Origin: Adenophora triphylla var. japonica
Lineage: Eukaryota; Streptophyta; Magnoliopsida; Asterales; Campanulaceae
Direction: 5' to 3'
Length of the DNA: 64,000 bases
Assembly: GCA_022495995.1 (NCBI GenBank)
Contig: JAFEMH010001462.1
Span: forward strand, 1 to 64,000
The notes below the pieces were generated by a model. It saw only the letters and a list, made by a program, of their open reading frames with translations, had not been told where the DNA came from and made no database searches. Made by a program: the position numbers and the translations under genes. Below, piece after piece: positions 1 to 11,137 of this stretch (position 1 is the stretch's first letter; every line of letters begins with the position of its first letter).

Positions 1-2640
1 AGAAGGTGGGCGACACTTTGTTGACCTACGAAAATTCTTTGAGAGGTTGAGACAACATTCCATGAGACTAAACCACGCCAAATGCACCTTCGGAGTGACA
101 AGGGGAAAAGTGCTTGGGTACATGGTCACGGAGCGAGGTATAGAAGTTGACCCCAGAAAGATCAAAGCCATCATGGATATGAGGCCACCTCAAACCCAGA
201 CGAAGTCAAGAGCTTCATGGGTAAATTGCGGTACATCGGCCGTTTCGTCAATCGGTTGACCACTATGTGCGAGCCCATCTTCAAGCTCATGAAGAAGAAT
301 GTGGACACAGAATGGACCGAAGAATGCCAAGATGCCTTTGACCGAGATCAAGGCATACTTAGTACATCCCCGGTACTATGCCCCCACATAGACGAAGCCT
401 CTTGCTCTATCTCAGCATCCTGAACACGGCGGTTGGGACTATGCTTGCTCAGAGAGAAAAAGACTCTGCGAGGTGGAAAATGCCGTTTACTTTGTCGGCC
501 GGAAGCTACGGGGGGGTGAGCTCGATTACTCGACATGTGAAAAGACACAATGCCCGATTTAGTGCAGGTAGTCGACAAATTGAAGCAGTATGTGCACAGC
601 CCACCTTTGCTATGAATTTGGTCTCGAAAATGGACCCCATTAATTACATCTTTGACAAGCCTTCCCTCTTAGTCCGTCTAGAGTAGTGAGTCCTTCTTCT
701 TAGCGAGGAGCCAGGCATCAGCTATGTGACCCAGGAAAAGGGGCGTCAAGGGTCAAGCATTGTCGAGATCACTGGCCAATTTCCCCGGTAATGAAGGCAG
801 AGGGCTGGAGCAATTTCCGAGGATAAGAAGGGATCTTTGCGATTGAGCTGAAAATAGATGGCAATTGTTCTTTAATGGAGCCTTCAACAAAAGAGGGAAA
901 TGGTGTAGGAATGCTGTTAGTCAGTCCGAGAAGATGAGCATACCCCCATAGCCCTCCAAGTTGAACTTTCTGCCTTGAACAATGTCGCCCAGTGCTTCAG
1001 GCTTTGCATTCTTTGGTTTGGAAGCGCTATAGAAAGAAATGTCAAAGGAGCTCGGGGGAGTGTCACGGAGACTCGTACGATCATCAAACCAAGTCTCAAA
1101 CAAGTGGAAAGCTGTGGACCCTGTCTACAACGGTATCATGCCCATATGGAGGAGTTATTGCTAGACGATTCATAGAAGTGACATTCAGCTGCTTGCCGAG
1201 GGAAAAGAAACAGTTCGCGAGATGCCACCAGCTACTCCTAGCCTCATTGGTAGAGATCCCCGAGGAAAAGCCATAAAGCCCTTCGAGTGGGTAGTGGAGA
1301 AGCTTGACCTTACGTTGTGAAGTGGACACAGGACCAAGGCCTATCAGGAACCTTAGCCTGTCAGTTACTGATTCCTGAAAGACGCAGAGTCGGCTTTCGG
1401 AGACGAAGAAGGTAGACCAAAGAAGATGTCGAGACCAAAAGCTTACAAGCCACGAAAGGTTATTCTCATTATGTCATTCTAGGAGGCAACCTATACAGAA
1501 GCGGTATCCAAGACCACTCCTCTTATGTGTTACTCAAGAGAAAGAGCCAAAGAGTTGATAGCCAAAGTCCATGATGGTCCTAACGGTCCTCAATATGAAT
1601 GCGAGCCACGATGCAAGTGATCCTCGGAATGGGTTACTCACCCGGATCTCCGTATGGAAGCAGTTTGTGTTCGACACGTCCGAGACCCTGCGACAAATGC
1701 CGGCGGTTTGCCAGCCTCAGAGAACATCTCCCACCTCTCGCTGACTGTCTTTGCGTGACTGACCTCAGCAGCCGTTTGCAACTTTGGGAGCATTGTGCGT
1801 GATAGGGAAAGCCTCCGGCCCAGGAAGCAATGGGCACGAGTTCGTGTTGGGCGCCATCGACTACTTCACAAAGTGGGTAGAGACCAAGTCCTACAAGGTC
1901 CTCACTTCCAGAGAAAAGTGGCCCAGTTCATCAAAGAAAACATAATGTGCGAGATGTAGGGTGCCCAGCCCAGATCATTTCGATAATGGGTCACACTTGA
2001 AGGAGGCTACGATAGGCTGCTTGTCGAGAGTCGGAGTTACTCGCCACAAGTCGTCCCGTACAGGACCTCGAGACCAATGGAGCCGTGGAAGGCACTTCTA
2101 ATAAGACAACAAGTGGATCATGGGAAGAATGGCCCATCAAGTGGTCAAGTGATTAGCCCGAAAAGGCTGTTGCACCTAGCACTGCTGGGATGACTCTGAA
2201 CGTCTGTCGCGGAAACAGCCCACGGGAGAAACTCCTTTTGCCCTAACTTACGGGATGGAAGCGAGTGTTACCGGTGGAGTTGGAAATCCCGTCATTAAGG
2301 GTCCTCTGGAAAACTTGATGTCGATGAAGTAGAATGGTTGCTTGTAGTGGCATGATATGAGTTAGCCACAACCTTAGCTGAAGGCTAAAAGCCATGGAAC
2401 ACGCCCGAGCTCACAGGCTGTTGGCGAATGGCGGACGTTTAATAAAAGGTCAAGGCCGGAGACATCAAAGAGGGCGACTTAGTGCTGAAAGTAAAGCCCC
2501 CTACCGAGACAACCCCACAGGAAAATGGGAACCCGTCTGGATCGGCCCTTATGTGGTGCGAGAAGATGTCGGGAGGAGCAATGGAAACTCGCGAGACTTG
2601 GATGTGAATCCCTTTGTCCACCCGGTCAGCAGGTGAGTAA
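1..2640 (+). pseudogene. Decayed Tat-lineage Ty3/gypsy pol (element A)
   Basis: The window opens inside a reverse transcriptase, just past its catalytic palm. About 47-240 reads as the RT C-terminal block (AKCTFGVTRGKVLGYMV). It is followed by the RT-RNase H connection (GKLRYIGRFVNRLT, 220-265) and a classical RNase H remnant to about 690. A second RNase H starts near 870 with GAFNKRGNGVGMLLVSP; a tandem second RNase H is a known hallmark of the Tat clade. Integrase fragments follow: a core piece near 1850-1900 (AIDYFTKWVETKS), GETPFALTYGMEASV near 2225-2265, and the C-terminal region at 2394-2636 (TGKWEPVWIGPYVV). Frames change many times and stops are frequent, so nothing here can be translated as one protein. 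The 5' half of the element lies outside the window. Family assignment comes from domain order; I am confident of gypsy and fairly confident of Tat. Confidence 0.88.
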
Positions 2641-3212
2641 ACTCCGAGGATACTAGATCTAATAAAAAAAAAAAGAAAAAAAAAAAGAAAAAATCTTGGT
2701 CTGCAAAAGAGTGATGCCCGGCTAATTGGTGAAAATTAAAAAAGGTTTGGGATCTGAGCAGGCAGTTTACGGGGTTTTATATAGAAAAAAAAAAAAGAAA
2801 AAAATCTTAGTGCAAAAGAGTAAATGCCCGGCTAGAGTTGAAAACCCCAAAAAGGGCGAGTCTAGGCAAAAAGCAGTGCACATATAAAAAATTTTGGTTC
2901 ACAAGGAATGAACTACGTAGACTGAGCCCCTTAGCCTTTCTTGTAAAAAAGGGAACGTAGGCGACCATATATGGTTCGGTCTAAACAATAAAAGGACAAT
3001 CAAGCTTCCATGAAGTGCGTCCTAAATATTAAAGGGTATTTCAGGTTTTCATAAAAACGGGTCCCAATCAATAAAGACATTTGAATTTCCATGAAATGTG
3101 TCTTGATTAATTTTAAAGATAATATGCCTTGTTCATTTACAAGTTAAAAACTTCTTGATGAGTTCTTACGGTCACCACCTCTTAACTTCTGCTAACACCT
3201 TTAAAAAAGATC
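2641..3212. other. Post-pol spacer of element A with a two-copy direct repeat
   Basis: No gene is visible. Two imperfect copies of a block of about 115 bp lie at 2694-2780 and 2802-2875. Each starts with an A-rich run and contains AAATCTT, GCAAAAGAGT and ATGCCCGGCTA. The rest is AT-rich, with two short stretches around AAGCTTCCATGAA and GAATTTCCATGAA. Confidence 0.6.
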
Positions 3213-4880
3213 CTAAAAATACAATAAAATGCCTAAACTTAAACTAATGTGTTTGCAAATGGCAATAAGAGGATCTTGAGAAAAGACTTGTCGGTGCGTC
3301 ATTAAGTAGGAGTCTTCTTCGGTCTTCTTCCCACTTTTTCCTCGGCCTCGTCGAGTCTTAGCTTCCTTTTCTTCTCGAAATAATGTCGGTATCCTCTCAT
3401 CCAGGAGCCTCGAGGTATCCTCGGCTGGAGCCTCTGCCAACCCGGTGTCAATGAGGCGCTCTCTCTGTCTGAGCACGAGTCCGCACCTCACTCCCTACGA
3501 GCCTCCCGGTCGAAAGGAGCGACCTGCGGACAACCTCTTGTACCGAGCCTCCATGTCTCCCGGACCAAGTCACACATTGCAGTTAGCGGCAGCTTCTCGC
3601 CTTAGCCTCGGTCTCTCTCGAGAGTCCTACTCGGAGTCACAGGTCGGCTCCCAATAAAGCTCGCGTCCTATCCTCCAAGATAACTGGAGTCGCTCCCATC
3701 TCCCTCTCGTACCGGTCAATGTAGACGGTGGTCGAGGTGGATTGCTCTTCTGAGTCTCCTGAAAGATAGCCATGGGTGGGAAAGCAGGTATGTGTCCGTA
3801 AACCCTCGAGAAGAAAGAGAAGGCATGGGCGGATCTCTCATGTCCAATGACACCACCTCCATGGTCCGGATGTCCTCCCAATCACTCAATGGCTCCTGTA
3901 AAGCCCAAGCTACTTTGGATACTAAGCGGTGGTATGTGGCAAGGACGACCGGCGATGAATCTGGAACCCTCATGGCATAAGAACTCCTGAAAATATCCTC
4001 CACAGTGATGCAACCTCAATGTGGTATCCACCAACGGATGTCCGAAGTGGATAAGCCTAGCCAATACATCTGTCATTCCCGCGCTACTCACAGTTCTGTT
4101 GCCCTGAGACCGCACCTCTCAGAGAAATCACCCGAGGGCCTTCGGAGTCGCTGGCAAAGCCCGATGACCAGAGCCTACTCCTGCGACCACAAAGTCCAGC
4201 CTTATGCGCCAGGACTCCAGGACCTCATGAAAACGGTCTCCCAGAGGCCATCCTGTCGATCCCATGAAATGTGTCTCTCCCAAAACCGGCAGGACAATAT
4301 CCTTCCCGACCAGATCTGCGAGTCTCTGACCATGTCCAAGAGGCCACTATGACGAATCCCCACGGACTCAGCAGTGAACAAAACGAGAGAATATGCGAGA
4401 GAATGAAAGCATCCATAGCCACCGTGGTCGCAGCCATATCTGGAGACCCAAACCTGCCCGGGATATCAGAAAGGTCAATCCTATCCGGGGCTACCATCCT
4501 CCTCTCGGCCTCTCCCAAAGGAATGCAGGAAAAGATGCAAGCTTTACAGTCAGCCCAGGCGCGTCTCCGATCTGACGGAATAGATATAGCCTCGGAGTCT
4601 CGGGACCCCCAATCAGAAGACTCACGAAGTCTTCGTGCGTTGGGACAATTTCGTTGTAAGAGAAAGCGATAAACATGTCTCCGGACGTCCCGAGAACTTT
4701 CTTTGCGGCTCTCAGTTTGTCCCAATCGGGCGGGAGATCCCTCAAATGCCATAAAGACTTGATCTTGAAGGAAGAATCAAGCGGTCCTTGTGATTTTGGA
4801 AGTTATATCTCGCCCAAGATTGAAGACCGGATAGAAAATGGTCTCGCTTCCCCCTTTGCAATTTGACGGACTACTCCATT
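3213..4880 (-). pseudogene. Antisense coding remnant in the element A tail, family uncertain
   Basis: The minus strand here is GC-rich and codon-like over 1.6 kb, unlike the spacer to its left. From about 4866 one frame reads with a single stop through LPPDWDKLRAAKKVL and IVPTHEDFVSLLIG. Further coding-like pieces lie at 4003-3716 (VAWALQEPLSDWEDI) and 3491-3213, the latter ending in a basic, acidic-rich tail (KTRRGRGKSGKKTEED). Frames shift several times. The PTxEEFxxLL pattern reminds me of the uncharacterised plant domain DUF7745, which is often found in gypsy-associated antisense ORFs, but that is recollection and not a search result. It is separated from the next antisense gene upstream (ending at 5419) by a minus-strand TATA and two GC palindromes. 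It may be a second antisense gene or a far 3' part of the first. Confidence 0.4.
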
Positions 4881-4989
4881 AAAGTGTTCAAAGATGGTGC
4901 TTTTAGGTCCAAAATATGCTGCAGGAACAGGTTAGGGACAAGTCTAGAGTGAAAATGAAATGAAATGGCCAAGCCTTGCTTTTATTCGA

Positions 4990-5200
4990 GAAAATAACCG
5001 GTTCGAGACGGGCTGACCCAGCCGCACGGCTTCATTTGCCCTCAAGGCCATGCCGCACGGCTACATTAGCCCTCTGCGAGAAAAAAATTACGCGGCAACC
5101 AAGATTGCTGCCCAAGGGAGTTTTCACCCCACTTTTTCAGCAAAACACAGTACAAAAACATATCCGAAGCCATTCAAGCATTTATATACCATTATAAATC
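4990..5200 (-). promoter_or_regulatory. Candidate minus-strand promoter with two GCCGCACGGC palindromes
   Basis: The minus strand reads TATATAAATG at about 5183-5192. About 120-170 bp downstream lie two copies of GCCGCACGGC (about 5021-5054), the motif that also precedes the LTR TATA of this element. Antisense coding starts near 4866. This would make a promoter plus leader for the 3213-4880 remnant. It is inferred from spacing only. Confidence 0.35.
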
Positions 5201-5418
5201 ATTTTGGCCCGAGTTTCAGGTAATTCCAAGCAAAAAAATTAAGCCCCAAGGCTCGAGATGTATACAAATTGAAAAAGCATAAATTAGAAAAGTAAATAAA
5301 ATGTAAATACAAAAATGTTTTCGCCCCATCGGGCGCCCAAATAAAGCAAAAAATAAACAAAGGGTGCATAAAAATTGTTCATTGTTTGTTTTGGAACCAA
5401 ATCTATTCTAGAGACCTC

Positions 5419-8098
5419 CTAGGCCTCCGATTCTTCTTCCTCCTCATCGCTACTCGACTCGTAAATGCTAGCCTCCCTCGTCAAGTCCTCACAGTGGCTC
5501 ACCGATCGGACAAATGGACATTATCGTGCCCGTACGCAGCCCAGTTTGCTCCCGAGAATGTTGACGTTGGGTCCCACTTGAGGCATGGCCTTTGGAAGAG
5601 TACTCCGAGGCCGATGAGGTAGACGGCTGTGCCCCCGACCGTGCCGTCTCTTGCGCTTGGGCTCCTGTGCATCAGCTTGCCACCTTCGAAGCGCGAGCCC
5701 GGCTTCCTCGAGAAGAAGGCGAGGCACATGTCCTTCCCGGCCCTAATGCACGACCGACCTATCGTAAGTGCGAAACTGGAACACGAGAAAAAGAAGAGAA
5801 AAATCTCGAGAGAAAATCTCGAGAGAATTGCAAAAGCGAGAAAATACGAAAGCTAAAAAGGGAATAAGACCCTAAGAGTACACTTACGGTGCTATCGGGC
5901 GGCAAGGTGTCTTAGGGCTCCCTAGCATCGAGGGACGAGGTATCCTCATCCTCCTCGGCACTCCATGGATCACATAGGACCGAGATGTGCGGGGAGGGAT
6001 CGGCGGGTCGATGAGCTCGTCCTCCCAATATCCACGGTGACCGCCGGCTTGAGCCTGGCAGCTTACGGCCAGGCGTCCTCGGGCGGCACACTCCACAAAC
6101 ACGAGCGTAGGGGGTGTCCATGTCGAAGTACTCCTCTGCGGACCACGCTTTGCACACTGGTACACAGCAATCTCATCCTGCGGCCCAATCCACCGAGGCA
6201 TGCGGCATCCCGTCTTTGGAGGATCACGAGGAGTAATGGCGTCCAGTGGAGGGAACATGACCATGCTTTTGCCTCGAGAAGCGGTCCCCGGAGATAGATG
6301 ACATCACATGTCGGCCCAGTGAGCCACCTCCTGCGCCCTCGTCACCTCGATAAGCATCTCCCGGCAAAATCTCCGGATACACGGCCCCAGGGTAGAAGTC
6401 CACTCCATCGTGCCCGTCCACTGTTGATGACCGGCCTCACCATTTTGTAATCAAGGTAATCCGGGTCTTCCCAGTGAATTTATCTCTCGCATCTCCCCTC
6501 CGGCGAACCATAGCGGGGAAGATGGTGACATCACTCTTGGTTCCGAGGGAAGAACCCGATCACCTCACAAAACCAGGCTGCATGTTCAAAACATCAAAAG
6601 GTCATTCTTTCTTTCATAAAAGTCTCAAGACGGGGAAAAGAAAAGAGAAAAAAAAAGGAGACTACCTCAAGGGCAAATGAGAAGCGAGTCCATGGAAGCG
6701 GCTTTGTTGTACATGTCCAACGAGAAGTAGAGCTCCGCCAATCCGGCCTCGCCCCAAGAGACCGTCCCTATCCCATCCACATCCTCCGCAGAGTCGAGGA
6801 GGCAAGTCATAGCTATCGTCCCAGGTCTGGCGAAGATAGTGGTGATAGCATCAACCATATGAATGCTCTAGCCGGTGGCGGTCAACATCATTAGCGGCAA
6901 AGTTCATTGCAAGTACGAACTGCCACCTCGACGTCCTGTGTCTCCATCCCGAAGCCCCTTGGGAATCGGCTCAAAATCCAGAAGCACGGAACTCCTCGGC
7001 TGTAATATGGTCTCTCCAAGTCACGGGCCTCCCGGTGAAGCAAGTAATAGGCGTGAAATCGGCGGAGTCCTTCATCGGCTCTCTCGGAGTGAAAGCTATG
7101 TGTCCGGAACTCGAAAGGGCTGGACGAAGCCCTTGCTCTTAGAGGTGATGTGAACACCCCGATAGCCTCTACAAATGCATCCGGGCCGGTAGCCCTCACA
7201 GTTGGGATTTACCCCATTCTTCTCAAAATCCGGCATCCTCTGCAGCTTAACCTTCTGCAAATCTCCGATGGTCCTCTAGACTTGTTCTCCTGTAGACAAG
7301 CACATCAAAAAGAAGCGTCAGTCCTTCATATCATTTCAAAAGCATGCGTATATTCAAAAGTGCACATATTTTTCAAAAGAAAAGCATTCATAAAAGTTTT
7401 TCTAGCATATCTTTTGCATCAAAAACGTGTCTTTCATCACTTGAAACGCGTCACTGCTTTCCTAAAGCACAAAATCACAATTCTTTGCACATAAGCATTA
7501 TTTTTCAAAAAAATGGCATGCATGAATCATTTTCATCTTCCAAAATCATGTTTTCTCATTGAAAATCAGAATTTTGACCTAGTTCTAGCACAAGGCAAGA
7601 ACTCCGTCTCATATTTTGAAAAATTCTCATTCTTATTTCATTTTGCGAGAAAAAAGTGAGTCATTCTCATAATTTTCATCAAACAAGTTGCACATTGCAC
7701 ATTCTTAGCCTCATAGTTGTTCATGCATCTCAAAATCATTCAAAAAAATCATTCAAAATCCTAAAATTCGGGTCAAGCCCTAAATCATTCAAAAATCAAG
7801 CAAAATCATCGGATTTGAGCAAAATGAGAATGCTTACCCCAACCGATCGCGGGTTCGTTGATTTATGCTCCCTTCTCCCCGGGTAAAGCTCCGATGGAGG
7901 CGTAAGGAAGTCATACTTCCTCTCCGTCCGAACGAGCTCCTTTCTCCTCCTCCGAGCGGCACTTGAAGATGTTTCCTTCTTGCTTGCCTCGGTATGGGAT
8001 TGCCCTCCGGATCCATTCCAATTGATAGAAGCAAAAAGGGTTGAAGAAATCTCGAATTCTCTCTCTCTTTTCTCTCTCTCTACCGAAGTGGGCGGCAA
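5419..8098 (-). pseudogene. Intron-containing antisense gene, plant-mobile-domain-like (element A aORF)
   Basis: This gene lies between pol and the 3' LTR on the opposite strand, the place where Tat elements are known to carry an antisense ORF. Plausible exons on the minus strand are 8098-7838 (donor GTAAGC at 7837), 7289-6666 (acceptor TCTACAG, donor GTAGTC at 6665), 6577-5888 (acceptor CATGCAG, donor GTAAGT at 5887), and a last exon ending at 5419. The last exon finishes in an acidic tail (SSSDEEEESEA, stop at 5421-5419). The stretch 6850-6680 (DGIGTVSWGEAGLAELYFSL) resembles the core of the plant mobile domain (PMD) family. Several frameshifts and stops break the exons, for example after CNELC near 6891, so the gene is dead. 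The N-terminus is basic and serine-rich. The PMD assignment is from motif memory. The exon borders are consensus-based guesses. Confidence 0.55.
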
Positions 8099-8119
8099 TG
8101 CAATGCCAATGGCCCGTTC

Positions 8120-8220
8120 AAATCTGATTTTTAAATAATCTGGAAAAAACAGGGCTTCTAGCCGTACGGCTCCTTTTTCTATCTCATGCCGGGCGGCTTC
8201 ATTCGCTATGAAAGGCGAAA
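8120..8220 (-). promoter_or_regulatory. Candidate antisense promoter with GC palindromes
   Basis: On the minus strand, GC-rich palindrome variants (GCCGTACGGC at about 8169-8178, and GCCGGGCGGC at about 8199-8208) are followed about 30 bp later by TTATTTAAAAA at 8127-8137. The antisense reading frame then starts at 8098. The arrangement of palindromes then TATA mirrors the LTR promoter at 9765-9842. It is inferred, not demonstrated. Confidence 0.4.
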
Positions 8221-8415
8221 ATTACAATCCTGCCCCCTTTTTGGACCTTCCACTTGGGCATGCAATTCCCGTTATCTTTTAACGAGATAACCTCCTTTTC
8301 GAGAAAAATATCTCTCATACTCAGGAAGCAATCAAGCTCTATTCCCAGTCACCTCCGTTAATTCCGTTATAACGGGATAACACTAGGTGACAACCTCCGA
8401 ATTGTCAGAACTCTA

Positions 8416-8965
8416 AACTTGTGCTACCTCTATCCGCGAATAGTGACGTATGCCCAAGTCATTCCAACTTGTGCTACCTCTATCCGCGAATAGTAACGTA
8501 TGCCCAAGTCATTTCAACTTGTGCTACCTCTATCCGCGAATAGTGACGTATGCCCAAGTCATTTCAACTTGTGCTACCTCTATCCGCGAATAGTGACGTA
8601 TGCCCAAGTCATTTCAACTTGTGCTACCTCTATCCTCGAATAGTGACGTATGCCCAAGTTATTCCAACTTGTGCTACCTCTATCCGCGAATAGTGACGTA
8701 TGCCCAAGTCATTCCAACTTGTGCTACCTCTATCCGCGAATAGTGACGTATGCCCAAGTCATTTCAACTTGTGCTACCTCTATCCGCGAATAGTGACGTA
8801 TGCCCAAGTCATTCCAACTTGTGCTACCTCTATCCGCGAATAGTGAAGTATGCCCAAGTCATTCCAACTTGTGCTACCACTATCCGCGAATAGTGACGTA
8901 TGCCCAAATCATTCCAACTTGTGCTACCACTATCCGCGAATAGTGACGTATGCTCAAGTTTCCCA
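8416..8965. repeat. Tandem array, 11 copies of a 50-bp unit
   Basis: The unit starts AACTTGTGCTACC and contains CTATCCGCGAATAG and GTGACGTATGCCC. Copies begin at 8416, 8466, 8516 and every 50 bp after that to 8916, with only scattered substitutions. The 12th copy (8965 onward) decays at once. Each unit has a TGACGT core, which is the binding consensus of plant TGA/bZIP factors. The array lies between the antisense gene and the LTR; variable tandem repeats in this 3' region are known for Tat elements. There are no unique spacers, so it is not a CRISPR-type array. Confidence 0.95.
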
Positions 8966-9526
8966 ACTTAAGTTACCTCTATCTCCGTCATAAAGAGATA
9001 GCGCCATAAGCTCTAGCTTCTTCGGTGTGATATACCTCCGAATTGTCAAAATCTCAAGGATCCTAGACATCGTTCCTAACTATCTAGTGATGCTTGAACT
9101 ACGATCAAGGCTTGATTCCTCCGGGATACGTAGGTAGCCTTTTATAAAGGTCCAAACCCATTCGACCACTTTGGTCACCTGTTTCTTTGTCACCCTCGGT
9201 GATAAAGCGCCCCCTCATAGAAGTTCGAGATATCCGACCACCCGGGTCACTCCTAGCATATCCCCGGTAGGATCAATTGCTTGACCTCCTAGGTCATTTT
9301 CTCTTCTTTTTCCCAGAAGAAGAGACCGGTTTCTCTTCTTCCTCCCCCGGCGGATCCTAATTCGAACTACGGCCCGGCTTGATTCCTCAGGGATACGTAG
9401 GTAGCCTTCCAAAGGTTCGACCACTCGACCGCCTTGGTCACCCAATCCGTCTCGGCATTCGCCGAGATCGGATCCTTTCTATCGACAACCCCACTCGCCT
9501 TGCAAGTGACGTTGCCGAGGAGCTTC
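8966..9526. other. Element A 3' untranslated tail with a short direct repeat
   Basis: There is no gene. Two copies of a stretch of about 27 bp (GATTCCTC, then GGATACGTAGGTAGCC) sit at about 9113-9137 and 9379-9407, so a 265-bp unit has probably duplicated. The stretch ends against the LTR start. No clean polypurine tract is visible; only GAGGAG at 9517-9522 is purine-rich. Confidence 0.5.
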
Positions 9527-11052
9527 TGTAAGTACCCAAATCTGCTCATGCCTTAGGTTAAATTTCCGACATTTCGGTAAGTTTCCGGTAATTCCCGGAC
9601 CTTCCTAGTGTTCCGGAAATGTCCTAAAGCAAAGCCCCAAATTAAAATTAGGGCTGAAGGAAGCCTTCACTAATTAAGAAAACACGTTTTTCTTAATTAG
9701 GGAGAAGGTTCTAGAATAATGCCACCTTGCATGGTTCTAGAATGCTTTGAGTCACAATGGATAAGCCCTTGCACGGCCGCATTAGCTCGGCGCCTCATGC
9801 CGCACTCGGCTTCATTAGCCTTATCCAGACGCTATAAATAGAGCCCTCCCTCTACCCATTTCAACACAACAACAAAAACACACACACTCCATAGCAGATA
9901 ATCAAGACGTGAAGAACACCCTTGAAGGCTCAAGAAGGCGAAGAAGAAGCTCAAGAAGCCATCTCCCTCCTCCTTGAAGACCCAAGACGAACCTCTCCTC
10001 CTAGCTCCGTCCGAAGAAGCGAGGAAACGATTAGGGTAACCTCGCACGCCCTAACCTTGCATTTTAATTGATATACTTGCTCCTTGCATTCCTATATCTT
10101 GCTTGGGACTTGGCATTTATTCATAAAGATCATTTCTTTATCACCCCCTTCCCCTTTGCATGCATTAAGACCTCATTTGTCATAAAAATGTAGTCTTTTT
10201 TCATAAAGGTGCATCCTTTGCACCTAAAATCCCTATTTTCCAATAGAAATGTTATCTTTATGCATCATTTGCATATAAAGATCAAGTCTTTTCCAATAAA
10301 AATGCATCCTTTGCATTCAAAACCCTTTTCTAATGCATCATTTGCATAAAAATCCTATCTTTACGCATCATTTGCATAAAGATCATTTCTTTCAATAAAA
10401 AAAGCATCATTTGCTAAAAACCAAAATGTCATCTTTTTCATTAAAGAGTCATTTTTCATCATGCATTTCCCCTTTCCCCTAACCTTGGAACGGACCGGTG
10501 TAAAAGTTCTCATCTTTGCATCGTTCCTTCCATTAAAGGTTCATGATTTCTTTAGGAAAAAGGATAACCTTGAACCCTATATCTCCGATTATTGCTTAAG
10601 AATGAGTATGAAGCCTCTATACGAGCTCGACCGTCTTAAAGTGTAGGATTGATGGGCTAAGGACATCCCTTCCTAAAGAACCTCATCTTTGACCAAAAGA
10701 GAGTCATTCTCTCGATCACGCAAGTCCCGAGGGTCCCGAGGTTAAAATGCGATGATCACAAGTCACAAGATGAGGACGGGATCATAATCCCAAATACATA
10801 AATTCCAAGAAATCCCTAGCGACAACCAACAAATGGTTTGTACGTCCGGAAGATAACTTGGGACATTCCCCCTTTTACTCTCAAACACATGCACACAAAG
10901 AAAGCACGCAAGCAATCACGATTAATGAAATCTCGGGAGACTTGCTCCGGCAAGGCACTTTGGGTGAACGCCAAACGTTCTTCCCAAGGGGTAACTTAAC
11001 CTCCGAACCCATAAAACCTTTTTTTCAAAGTTTTGAGGTAATCAAAATGGCG
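9527..11052 (+). mobile_element. LTR of element A, forward orientation
   Basis: It starts TGTAAGTACCC. The same start occurs in inverted orientation at 12519, where the flanking sequence differs, and this fixes the boundary. It contains a TATA box (CTATAAATAG at 9832-9841), a leader of closely spaced short repeats (TGCATCCTTTGCAT variants at 10190-10460), and a GATCACGCAAGTCCCGAG stretch near 10705. The right border is set by the sequence TGGCGACTCCG at 11053, which resembles the primer binding site start of Tat/Ogre elements. No canonical CA end is visible just before it, so the last bases are uncertain. Confidence 0.7.
9765..9842 (+). promoter_or_regulatory. LTR core promoter with upstream palindromes
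   Basis: GCACGGCCGC, a degenerate CTCGGCG stretch and GCCGCACTCGGC lie at about 9767-9811, directly before TATAAATAG at 9833. The related inverted LTR keeps the same arrangement (12208-12283). Each palindrome is followed by CATTAGC, which gives a short repeating module. Confidence 0.6.
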
Positions 11053-11137
11053 TGGCGACTCCGTTTTTCAAATAACTCGGATGTCTTCAAACTCGCGTGA
11101 ATTCCAATAAACAAAAATTTTGGGCACACATTCACAG
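11053..11137 (+). other. PBS-like sequence and 85-bp leader stub
   Basis: TGGCGACTCCG matches the first part of the tRNA-Arg-type primer site that I recall for Tat/Ogre elements. The expected continuation (CTGGGGA) is replaced by TTTTTC. About 75 bp later the sequence joins abruptly to the inverted LTR at GGGACTTGCGTG. A primer site after what should be a 3' LTR means that this LTR also heads another, deleted copy. Confidence 0.5.

Noticed and set aside
8416..8965. CRISPR-like regular repeat array
   Set aside because: The units are contiguous 50-bp tandem copies with no unique spacers, in plant DNA. This is a satellite-like array in a retrotransposon tail.
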